NCBI GenBank assembly: GCA_024742655.1
Contig: JANSYB010000055.1
Coordinates: forward strand, 1 to 8,962
DNA from: Paracoccaceae bacterium
Lineage (GTDB): Bacteria > Pseudomonadota > Alphaproteobacteria > Rhodobacterales > Rhodobacteraceae
Length of the DNA: 8,962 bases
Direction: 5' to 3'
Shown: one piece after another, positions 1 through 6,335 of the stretch
How the letters are laid out: every line of letters begins with the position of its first letter
Numbering within the stretch: the first letter of the stretch is position 1
Made by a program: the position numbers and the translations under genes
The notes under the pieces: generated by a model
The model's input: only the letters and a program-made list of their open reading frames with translations
What the model was told of the DNA's origin: nothing
Databases searched by the model: none

Positions 1-1125
1 CTGCTGACCAATACACAACAGATCGAACGCCGCCGCCGCCTGTTCGATTCCGTGCTCGGATCGGTGTCTTCGGGGGTGGTCGGGCTGGATGCCAAGGGGC
101 GCGTGACCTTCGTCAACCGCGCGGCGGAACGCCTGCTGGACTGGCAGGAAGATCAGCAATCGCTTGCGCTGAGCGTGGCCATGCCCGAGTTCAATGCCCT
201 GTTCGACCGCCTCAAGGCCAGCAATACCGGCTTCGTTCAGGAAGAGATCAAGGTCAGCCGGGGCGGGCGCATGGAAAACCTGCTGGTGCGGATGTCCACG
301 CGCCGCAACGAGGATGGCCGGCGAGAGGGCTATGTGGTGGCCTTCGACGACGTGACCGACCTTGTCACCGCGCAACGCATGGCGGCCTGGGGCGACGTGG
401 CGCGCCGCATTGCGCATGAGATCAAGAACCCCCTGACGCCCATTCAGCTGTCGGCAGAGCGGATCAAGCGCAAGTTCACCCGACTGCTGGACGAAGAGCA
501 GGCCGCAAGCCTGGAACAACTGACCGATGTGGTCGTCCGGCAAACCAATGACCTGCGCCGCATCGTGGACGAATTTTCCAAATTCGCCCGCATGCCCGAG
601 CCCCAGACCCAGACCGAAAGCCTGACCAGATTGCTGCGCGAGGCGGTGTTGCTGCAAGAGGCCGGCCAGCCGGAGGTGCAGTTCGACTGCGCTCTGGATG
701 CGGATGACCTGTGGGCCGAGGTCGACGCCACGATGATCAGTCAGGCCCTGACGAACCTGATGAAGAACGCCGGTGAAGCCATTGAAAGCCTGCAGGAAAA
801 AGGTGCTCCCGAGGATCATGAGCCGCAGATTCGCGTCACCAGCGGCATCGAGGACGGGATGGCCGTGATCCGCATCGCCGACAATGGCGTGGGCTTGCCA
901 GAGGATCGCTCGCGCCTCTTCGAGCCCTACGTGACAACACGCGAAAAGGGCACCGGGCTGGGCTTGCCGATCGTCAAGAAGATCATCGAGGAACATGGTG
1001 GCTCGCTGGCGCTTGAGGATGCGCCGGCATTCGGCGCGGGCGCGCGCCCGGGCGCCATGGCCGTTTTGCGCCTGCCGCTGAGCGCGGCGGAAGATTTCGA
1101 ACCCGAAGAGAAACAGGCTGTATGA
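1..1125 (+). CDS. ntrY: Nitrogen regulation sensor histidine kinase NtrY, C-terminal part (5' end outside window)
   Basis: The reading frame is open from base 1, so the 374 visible residues are the C-terminal half of a larger membrane kinase; the N-terminal membrane segments and most of the HAMP linker lie off the left edge. A PAS domain covers about residues 14-120 (GVVGLDAKGRVTFVNRAAER). The HisKA domain follows with the H-box ARRIAHEIKNPLTPIQL; the phosphorylated histidine is residue 139 of the fragment (codon 415-417). The HATPase domain shows an N-box with Asn252 and Asn256, the G1 box DNGVG at 294-298 and the G2 box GTGLGL at 317-322. All catalytic boxes are intact. By family knowledge it autophosphorylates from ATP and passes the phosphate to NtrX, encoded 7 nt downstream. 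NtrB is the main alternative among nitrogen kinases, but the H-box sequence and the adjacent ntrX favour NtrY. The signal sensed cannot be read from this part. Confidence 0.95.
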   Translation: MLTNTQQIERRRRLFDSVLGSVSSGVVGLDAKGRVTFVNRAAERLLDWQEDQQSLALSVAMPEFNALFDRLKASNTGFVQEEIKVSRGGRMENLLVRMSTRRNEDGRREGYVVAFDDVTDLVTAQRMAAWGDVARRIAHEIKNPLTPIQLSAERIKRKFTRLLDEEQAASLEQLTDVVVRQTNDLRRIVDEFSKFARMPEPQTQTESLTRLLREAVLLQEAGQPEVQFDCALDADDLWAEVDATMISQALTNLMKNAGEAIESLQEKGAPEDHEPQIRVTSGIEDGMAVIRIADNGVGLPEDRSRLFEPYVTTREKGTGLGLPIVKKIIEEHGGSLALEDAPAFGAGARPGAMAVLRLPLSAAEDFEPEEKQAV

Positions 1126-1132
1126 GGGTGGT

Positions 1133-2536
1133 ATGAGCGATATTTTGATTGTGGACGACGAACGCGATATCCGCGAACTGATTTCGGATATCCTGCAGGA
1201 TGAGGGTTTCACGACCCGTCTTGCCGGAAATTCAGACGATGCGATGGCCGCGATCGCGGAACAGCAACCCGGCCTGCTGATCCTCGATATCTGGCTCAAG
1301 GACAGCAACATGGACGGGATCGACATCCTCAAGGCGGTCAAACGCGACTACCCCGAGGTGCCCGTGGTCATCATTTCGGGGCATGGCAATATCGAGATCG
1401 CTGTCGCGGCCATCAAGCAGGGCGCCTATGACTTCATCGAAAAACCGTTCAACATCGACCAGTTGCTGGTGGTCATCCGGCGCGGCATGGAAACCAGCCG
1501 CCTGCGCCGCGAAAACCTGGCGCTCAAGCGTCAGGGCAGCGGACCGGCAGAGATGCTGGGCGACAGCCCGGCCTTCCGCACGCTGATCGGCCAGCTCGAC
1601 AAGGTCACGAAATCCAACGGGCGCGTGATGCTGTCGGGTCCGGCCGGGTCGGGTAAGGAACTGGCCGCGCGCTATATCCACGCCAATTCGAACCGGGCCC
1701 AGTCCCCGTTTGTCTGCGTCGGCTGCGCATCGATCGAATCCGACCGCATGGAAGAGGTGCTGTTCGGGCGCGAAGGCGAAGACGGGATGCAGACGGGCCT
1801 TCTGGAAGAGGCCAATGGCGGCGTGATCTATTTCGACGAGGTGGCCGACATGCCGCTTGGCACCCAGTCCAAGATCCTGCGTGTTCTGGTCGATCAGACC
1901 TTCCTGCGCGTGGGTGGGAATGAAAAGGTCCAGGTCGATCTGCGGGTCATTTCCTCGACCAGTCGGAATCTCGAGGCGGAAATCGAGGCCGAGCGCTTCC
2001 GTCGCGAACTGTATCACCGGCTCAACGTGGTGCCGATCGACGTGCCCAGCCTCGAGGACCGGCGCGAGGACATCCCGCTTCTGGCCGAGGATTTCATCGC
2101 CGCGCTCAACCGCGAGCAGGGCCTGCCCCTGAGAGGCCTCAGCAGCGAGGCCGGGGCGCTCTTGCAGACGATGAACTGGCCCGGAAATGTCCGCCAGCTG
2201 CGCAACGTGATCGAGCGGGTGCTGATCCTCGGCGACAGCAGCGGCGAGATCGAGGCCCAGGAAATCCCGGGCGAGACCGAAGGGCCAAGGGATGACGGCC
2301 GCGTCGTGCTGTCCACCACGGTGGCGACCATGCCGCTGCGCGAGGCCCGCGAGGCGTTCGAGCGCGAATACCTTGTCACCCAGATCAACCGCTTCGGCGG
2401 CAATATCAGCCGCACGGCGGAATTCGTCGGCATGGAACGCAGCGCGCTGCACCGCAAGCTGAAATCCCTGGGCGTTGTGACCGGGGCCAAGGGCGCGCGC
2501 GCCGAGGCCGATGGCACGGAGGCCGCAGCGGGCTGA
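1133..2536 (+). CDS. ntrX: Nitrogen/redox response regulator NtrX (NtrC family, lacks GAFTGA loop)
   Basis: A complete 467-residue NtrC-type regulator. The receiver domain (about 1-120) has the acidic pocket Asp8/Asp9, phosphoacceptor Asp52, Ser82 and Lys104. The AAA+ domain (about 140-365) has Walker A GPAGSGKE (169-176), Walker B VIYFDE (231-236), the arginine-finger region RFRRELYHRLN (288-298) and the sensor II motif WPGNVRQLRN (349-358). A Fis-type helix-turn-helix lies near 420-448. The segment that would hold the sigma54-contacting GAFTGA loop reads LFGREGEDGMQTGLLEEANGG, with no such motif, so sigma54 activation is unlikely. Start ATG 1133 is chosen because it gives the canonical MSDILIVDDE beginning and follows GAGGG (1124-1128) at 4 nt. 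The gene is close-coupled to ntrY. A CxxC pair (Cys195, Cys198) sits in the ATPase domain. The tail after residue 450 is low in complexity and Ala/Gly-rich. Confidence 0.95.
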   Translation: MSDILIVDDERDIRELISDILQDEGFTTRLAGNSDDAMAAIAEQQPGLLILDIWLKDSNMDGIDILKAVKRDYPEVPVVIISGHGNIEIAVAAIKQGAYDFIEKPFNIDQLLVVIRRGMETSRLRRENLALKRQGSGPAEMLGDSPAFRTLIGQLDKVTKSNGRVMLSGPAGSGKELAARYIHANSNRAQSPFVCVGCASIESDRMEEVLFGREGEDGMQTGLLEEANGGVIYFDEVADMPLGTQSKILRVLVDQTFLRVGGNEKVQVDLRVISSTSRNLEAEIEAERFRRELYHRLNVVPIDVPSLEDRREDIPLLAEDFIAALNREQGLPLRGLSSEAGALLQTMNWPGNVRQLRNVIERVLILGDSSGEIEAQEIPGETEGPRDDGRVVLSTTVATMPLREAREAFEREYLVTQINRFGGNISRTAEFVGMERSALHRKLKSLGVVTGAKGARAEADGTEAAAG

Positions 2537-2558
2537 CCGCACCATTCTCGAGCCCCCG

Positions 2559-2590
2559 TTTCTTCTGGCTGAAAATATCCCCGCCGGAGG
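2559..2590. repeat. A/T-rich patch and GC box in the ntrX 3' spacer, possible dispersed intergenic repeat
   Basis: Just after ntrX the sequence changes from GC-rich coding to TTTCTTCTGGCTGAAAATAT followed by CCCCGCCGGAGG. From memory, patches of this kind (a TTCTGGC-AAATAT core followed by a C/G-rich box) recur between genes in Rhodobacteraceae genomes. A shorter relative, CATACTCCCCCCCGAGGGAG, is at 6272-6291 upstream of hfq. Only these two intergenic cases are visible here, so calling it a repeat is an inference. It does not encode a recognisable protein and shows no strong hairpin of its own. Confidence 0.3.
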
Positions 2591-2631
2591 CTGCCCCACG
2601 CGCGGCCCGAGCGCCACGCCGAACAACCCAC

Positions 2632-2666
2632 GTCGCGCCGGCCATATGGCCCCGAGGCGGCGCGAC
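2632..2666. terminator. GC-rich hairpin between convergent ntrX and lipoprotein gene, candidate terminator
   Basis: GTCGCGCCG (2632-2640) is the exact reverse complement of CGGCGCGAC (2658-2666), giving a 9-bp stem. The loop contains a second small self-complementary element, GCCATATGGC (2641-2650). The structure lies midway between the ends of two converging genes, which suits a bidirectional stop. Neither side has a T-tract, so it is not a classic intrinsic terminator; it could equally protect 3' ends or help Rho. The rest of the 187-nt spacer holds one further short hairpin (CTGCG/CGCAG, 2684-2696) and no gene that I can support. Confidence 0.35.
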
Positions 2667-2723
2667 CGCGACGCCGAGACAGGCTGCGCGCCGCAGGCGC
2701 ACCTTACGGGTCACCGGATACGG

Positions 2724-3197
2724 CTATCCCGGCGTGACGATCTGGTAGCGATCCCCCCTGATCCGGATTGCACAGGAGCGGTCACTGAGCGGCGGGAAGA
2801 CGCGTGTGGCCGAAATGGTCGTCTGTTCGATCACCTGCGGGCTGCAGGCCGGCACGCGCACCCTGGCATATCCCTTACGCTCCATGCACTGGGTCGTGAC
2901 CTCGTTGCGCAGCCCCTCGTTGACGTCGTAACTCTCCCATCGGCCCGGCGAGATCAGGATGCGCTGCGAGGTGCAATACCCGGTGGCGGTGCAGATCGTC
3001 CTGGTATCATAGACCGGTGGGATATAGCGCGTGCGCATCGCCACCGGCACCTTGGCCAGCGCCTCGACCCTGCAATCGGTACGGTCGTTTTCCATCCGCG
3101 CCACGCTGGCACCCTCGCGGTAATACACGCTCAACGGAAAACACCCGCTGAGTGTCAGCAGCGAAATACACAGGAAAATCAGGTGTCCGGGCCTCAT
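2724..3197 (-). CDS. Small cysteine-rich lipoprotein of unknown function
   Basis: A 157-residue protein on the reverse strand. The N-terminus is a lipoprotein signal: MRPGHL, a hydrophobic stretch, then the lipobox LSGC with the lipidated cysteine at residue 19. This fixes the start at ATG 3197, because longer in-frame versions would put 74 unsuitable residues in front. The mature part has six further cysteines (42, 69, 75, 104, 118, 142), an even number that would allow three disulfides in the periplasm. Other visible marks are RYIPPVYDTRTIC (58-69) and CMERKGYARV (104-113). I do not recognise a named family; similar short lipoproteins are often annotated as hypothetical. The gene converges on ntrX and diverges from trkA, interrupting what is often a continuous same-strand cluster. 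A near-consensus promoter lies immediately upstream and predicts a leaderless mRNA. Confidence 0.8.
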   Translation of the reverse strand: MRPGHLIFLCISLLTLSGCFPLSVYYREGASVARMENDRTDCRVEALAKVPVAMRTRYIPPVYDTRTICTATGYCTSQRILISPGRWESYDVNEGLRNEVTTQCMERKGYARVRVPACSPQVIEQTTISATRVFPPLSDRSCAIRIRGDRYQIVTPG

Positions 3198-3300
3198 CCT
3201 CGCATTATAGCCGCCGCAACCGGCACAGACAAAGCAATTGACCGCGCATGCCCCATCTGTCATGCCTCGGCCCCGGACGACGCAGCGTGAGGCAACGCCC
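3198..3300. promoter_or_regulatory. Divergent spacer between lipoprotein gene and trkA
   Basis: This 103-nt spacer must serve both directions, because the gene before trkA lies on the other strand. On the minus strand it holds the promoter described separately. On the plus strand TTGACC (3238-3243) could be a -35 box for trkA, but no convincing -10 box lies 16-18 nt further on, so the trkA promoter is not resolved. GTGAGG (3287-3292) is a reasonable ribosome binding site 8 nt before the trkA ATG. Confidence 0.4.
3204..3232 (-). promoter_or_regulatory. Sigma70-type promoter of the lipoprotein gene, predicted leaderless start
   Basis: Read on the minus strand there is TTGTCT (3232-3227), a 17-nt spacer, and a perfect TATAAT (3209-3204), then GCGAGG and the ATG of the lipoprotein gene at 3197. 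The A of the ATG is the seventh base after the -10 box, which is where transcription normally begins. The message should therefore have no leader and no room for a Shine-Dalgarno sequence. The -35 box matches the consensus at four of six positions. This is the best-matching promoter in the window. Confidence 0.6.
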
Positions 3301-4677
3301 ATGAAGGTCATCATCTGCGGTGCAGGCCAGGTGGGCTGGCAGATCGCGCGCCACCTGTCGGGCGAAAAGAACGACGTCACCGTCGTGGACAACAACCCCG
3401 ACCTGGTGCGCCGCGCCACCGAAACGCTGGATGTGCAGGGGATAACCGGTTTCGCCAGCTATCCCGACATCCTGGATCGCGCCGGAGCGCGCGACGCCGA
3501 CATGATCATCGCCGCCACCTATTCGGACGAGGTCAACATGGTGACCTGCCAGGTGGCGCATTCGGTCTTTTCCATTCAGCGCAAGATCGCGCGCCTGCGC
3601 GCGCAATCCTATCTCGACGCGATCTATTCCGACCTCTACCGGCGCGATCACATGCCCATCGACGTGGTGATCAGCCCCGAAAAGGAGGTGGCCGAGGCCG
3701 CCATGCGCCGTCTTGCGGCCCCCGCGGCCTTTGATACCGAGACGTTCATGGCCGGCAAGGCGCAGCTTCTGGGTCTGCGCCTGCAGGACGACTGCCCGGT
3801 GCTCAACACGCCGCTGCGACAGCTGACGGACCTGTTCTCGACGCTGCGGGTCGTGGTTCTTGCCATCCGCCGAGAGGGGCGCCTCTTCGCGCCCGAGGCC
3901 GGCGATCAGCTGTTCGCCGGAGACGAGGCCTATCTCTTTGCGCCCATCGAGGACATTCCGCGCACGCTGGAGGTTTTCGGCAAGTCGCAGGCGGCCCAGG
4001 AACGGCTGGTGATCATCGGGGGCGGCAATATCGGGCTTTCGGTGGCCCAATCGCTCGAGGCGCGCGGCAAACGCAGCCGCGCCAAGGTGATCGAACGCAA
4101 CCGCCAATGCGCCGAGCGCGCGGCCGATGCGCTGGAGCGCACCATCGTGCTGAACGGCGACGGGCTGGATTCCGCGCTGTTGAACGAGGCCGGCATCGCG
4201 CGGGCCGACGCGGTGCTGGCGGTGACGGATGACGACAAAACCAACATGCTGGCCGCCGTGCGCGCCAAGGCGGCGGGCTGTCCCTATGCCATCGCGCTGA
4301 TCAACGACCCCACGCTTCTGCCGCTGATGGAGCCACTGGGCATCGACGCCTATATCAACCCGCGCGCCACCACGGTCAGTTCGATCCTGCGCCATATCCG
4401 GCATGGCAAGGTCCGGGCGGTCTATTCGATCGGCGATGCCGAGGCCGAGGTGATCGAGGCCGAGGTGATGTCGACCTCCTCCATCGCGGGCGCGGAAATC
4501 CGCGAGGTCGACTTTCCCGAAGGTGTTCTGGTCGGCGGTATCCTGAAGGACGGCAAGGTGATCAAGCCCACCGGCAGTGCCCGGGTCGAGGCGGGCGATG
4601 TGATCGTCCTGTTTGCTCTGGCGGACGACGTGGCGCAGGTCGAGCAGCTGCTTCAGGTCTCGATCGACTTTTTCTGA
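3301..4677 (+). CDS. trkA: Trk system potassium uptake protein TrkA
   Basis: A 458-residue cytoplasmic protein, the same length as E. coli TrkA as I recall it. It has two tandem RCK units. The first begins MKVIICGAGQVGWQIARHL, with the dinucleotide-binding GAGQVG at 7-12 and Asp30 ending the second beta strand. The second begins near residue 236 with LVIIGGGNIGLSVAQ, GGGNIG at 240-245. Each Rossmann half is followed by a smaller C-terminal ligand-binding lobe (about 140-225 and 375-458). By family knowledge TrkA assembles as a ring under TrkH and controls the channel in response to NAD(H) and adenine nucleotides. The start is ATG 3301, preceded by GTGAGG; an in-frame upstream extension to 3238 lacks family resemblance. 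Only 4 nt separate its stop from trkH, so the two are surely cotranscribed. Confidence 0.95.
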   Translation: MKVIICGAGQVGWQIARHLSGEKNDVTVVDNNPDLVRRATETLDVQGITGFASYPDILDRAGARDADMIIAATYSDEVNMVTCQVAHSVFSIQRKIARLRAQSYLDAIYSDLYRRDHMPIDVVISPEKEVAEAAMRRLAAPAAFDTETFMAGKAQLLGLRLQDDCPVLNTPLRQLTDLFSTLRVVVLAIRREGRLFAPEAGDQLFAGDEAYLFAPIEDIPRTLEVFGKSQAAQERLVIIGGGNIGLSVAQSLEARGKRSRAKVIERNRQCAERAADALERTIVLNGDGLDSALLNEAGIARADAVLAVTDDDKTNMLAAVRAKAAGCPYAIALINDPTLLPLMEPLGIDAYINPRATTVSSILRHIRHGKVRAVYSIGDAEAEVIEAEVMSTSSIAGAEIREVDFPEGVLVGGILKDGKVIKPTGSARVEAGDVIVLFALADDVAQVEQLLQVSIDFF

Positions 4678-4681
4678 TCCG

Positions 4682-6205
4682 ATGAACGTGCGGCTTCTGA
4701 GCTTCCCCCTGATCCTGGTGCTGACCGGCATGGCCTCGCTGGCGATGCTGGGCCCGGCGCTGCATGCCCTTGTCCAGCAGGATCACAGCGTCGCGCGGGC
4801 GTTCTTCTACTCCAGCGTGCTGGGCATGGCGCTGGTGCTGATCATCGGGCTGGCGATGTCCGGGCGCCAACGCGGCGACCAGAGCGATCTGGAAAACCTG
4901 GCCTCGCTGTTTCTGGGGTACACCGCGTTGCCTGTCTATCTGGCGTTGCCGTTCTACGAGGGGCTTGAGACGACGCGCTTCGTCAATGCCTATGTCGAAA
5001 TGGTCTCGGCGCTGACGACAACGGGGGCGACCTTGTTCGACCCGCCGTCGCGGCTTGTGGACAGCCTGCATTTGTGGCGCGGCATCGTGGGATGGCTGGG
5101 CGGGCTGATGATCTGGGTCACCGCCTCTGCCGTTCTGGCGCCGCTCAATCTCGGCGGCTTCGAGGTCACTGCGAGCGCGGAGCCAGGGCAGGGCGGCGAT
5201 ACGCGCCTCAACCGGTTCGAGCGCGCCAGCGCAGCCAAGCGGCTGGCACAGGTGACCCGAACGCTTGGACCGATCTACATCGGTCTGACCAGCGCCATCT
5301 GGGTGATGCTGATGGTCGGGGGCGACCGGCCATTGGTGGCGGCGATCCATGCCATGTCCACCATGGCCACCAGCGGCATTTCCCCAATTGGCGGTCTGGA
5401 CGGGGCCGGGTCCGGCTATGGCGGCGAGGCGGTGATCTTTCTGTTCATGCTGTTCGCCTTGTCGCGCCTGACCTTTTCGACCGACACGATCACCTCGGCC
5501 CGCACCGGCCTGTTGAAGGATCCCGAGTTCCGCATCGGCTGTGCGCTCGTGATCGGGGTGCCGCTGCTGCTGTTCTCGCGGCATTGGCTGGGGGCGTTCG
5601 ACGTGGACGAGGTGGAGAACCTGCAGATGGCGCTCAGCGCGCTGTGGGGCGGGATGTTCACGGTGCTGTCGTTCCTGTCGACCACCGGATTCGAGAGTGC
5701 CGCCTGGGACGAGGCCCGCGCGTGGTCCGGCCTCGACACGCCCGGCCTTGTTCTGCTGGGCCTGGCAATGGTGGGGGGCGGCGTGGCCACCACGGCGGGC
5801 GGGGTGAAGCTGTTGCGGGTCTATGCGCTCTACCTCAACGGGCAACGCGAGATGGAACGCCTCGTGCATCCGTCCTCGGTGGGGCGTGCCGGCGCGGCCA
5901 GCCGGCGCATCCGGCGCCAGGGAGCTTTCATCGCGTGGATCTTCTTTATGCTTTTCGCGCTTTCACTGGCACTTGTCAGCGTCACGCTCGCCGCACTGGG
6001 GCAGGGCTTCGAAGAGGCGATCATCCTGGCTGTCGCGGCCCTGTCCACGACCGGCCCCCTGACGCAGGTGGCCGGCGACACCCCGATCACGCTGATCGAG
6101 ATGGGAACCGCGGCCAAGCTCGTCTTTTCCGCCGCCATGGTGCTGGGGCGCCTCGAAACCCTGGCCATCATCGCGCTCTTCAACCCCGGTCTGTGGCGGG
6201 ATTGA
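4682..6205 (+). CDS. trkH: Trk potassium uptake channel subunit TrkH
   Basis: A 507-residue inner-membrane protein with many hydrophobic segments in the TrkH/KtrB fold of four repeated membrane-pore-membrane units. The four filter-loop glycines are visible in order: TTTGATLFDP (112-121), MATSGISPIGG (228-238), STTGFESA (333-340) and STTGPL (455-460). The conserved intramembrane gate stretch GGGVATTAGGVK (365-376) and the C-terminal LGRLETL (488-494) also match the family. It would form the potassium-conducting pore gated by TrkA. ATG 4682 is chosen because it opens the first membrane segment and lies 4 nt after the trkA stop. No good Shine-Dalgarno sequence precedes it, the nearest bases being TTTTTCTGATCC, so translation probably depends on coupling to trkA. 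No pore residue appears lost. Confidence 0.95.
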   Translation: MNVRLLSFPLILVLTGMASLAMLGPALHALVQQDHSVARAFFYSSVLGMALVLIIGLAMSGRQRGDQSDLENLASLFLGYTALPVYLALPFYEGLETTRFVNAYVEMVSALTTTGATLFDPPSRLVDSLHLWRGIVGWLGGLMIWVTASAVLAPLNLGGFEVTASAEPGQGGDTRLNRFERASAAKRLAQVTRTLGPIYIGLTSAIWVMLMVGGDRPLVAAIHAMSTMATSGISPIGGLDGAGSGYGGEAVIFLFMLFALSRLTFSTDTITSARTGLLKDPEFRIGCALVIGVPLLLFSRHWLGAFDVDEVENLQMALSALWGGMFTVLSFLSTTGFESAAWDEARAWSGLDTPGLVLLGLAMVGGGVATTAGGVKLLRVYALYLNGQREMERLVHPSSVGRAGAASRRIRRQGAFIAWIFFMLFALSLALVSVTLAALGQGFEEAIILAVAALSTTGPLTQVAGDTPITLIEMGTAAKLVFSAAMVLGRLETLAIIALFNPGLWRD

Positions 6206-6213
6206 ACCAAGGC

Positions 6214-6242
6214 TTGACCGGGCCGGCCCAACGATTTGATTT
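6214..6242 (+). promoter_or_regulatory. Weak candidate promoter for hfq-hflX
   Basis: TTGACC (6214-6219) lies 9 nt after the trkH stop and is a good -35 match. At 15-17 nt spacing only A/T-rich TTTGATTT (6235-6242) is available as a -10 region, with at most three of six consensus matches. Alphaproteobacterial -10 boxes are often loose, so this is possible but unproven. Transcription from here would include the structured hfq leader. Confidence 0.25.
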
Positions 6243-6256
6243 TTGGGCTGGAAACT

Positions 6257-6324
6257 CCGGCGCGTGCAAGACATACTCCCCCCCGAGGGAGAGAGCGCCG
6301 GCACGCGGCGCAAGCAAGAACAAA
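6257..6324 (+). promoter_or_regulatory. Structured hfq leader with competing stems and ARN repeat, possible autoregulatory element
   Basis: Three GC stems can form in the leader and two of the arms are shared. Stem A pairs CCGGCGC (6257-6263) with GCGCCGG (6295-6301). Stem B pairs CGCGTGC (6261-6267) with GCACGCG (6301-6307). Stem C is a local hairpin, GCGCCG (6295-6300) with CGGCGC (6306-6311) and a 5-nt loop. They cannot all coexist. A small CTCCC/GGGAG hairpin (6276-6280 with 6287-6291) fits inside stem A. Directly after stem C comes AGC-AAG-AAC-AAA (6313-6324), four consecutive ARN triplets, the type of sequence bound by the distal face of Hfq. It overlaps the hfq Shine-Dalgarno AAAGG (6322-6326). 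Function is inferred. Confidence 0.4.
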
Positions 6325-6335
6325 GGCTTATTCAA

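Noticed and set aside
1232..2626. 464-codon open frame on the minus strand across ntrX
   Set aside because: It lies opposite a complete, well-recognised NtrX gene, has no recognisable domain and is rich in His, Arg and Ala, as expected for the reverse of GC-rich codons.
2511..3290. 259-codon plus-strand frame across the ntrX 3' spacer and lipoprotein gene
   Set aside because: It starts inside ntrX and covers the lipoprotein gene in reverse. The minus-strand product has a lipobox and a strong promoter, so the plus-strand frame is the shadow.
3205..4731. 508-codon minus-strand open frame across trkA
   Set aside because: Antisense shadow of the complete TrkA gene, with the same low-information composition and no signal or motif.
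6225..6249. GCCCAA/TTGGGC stem after trkH as a possible trkH terminator
   Set aside because: The stem is only 6-7 bp with an 11-nt loop and is followed by GGAAACTCC instead of a T-tract, so support is too weak to list it.
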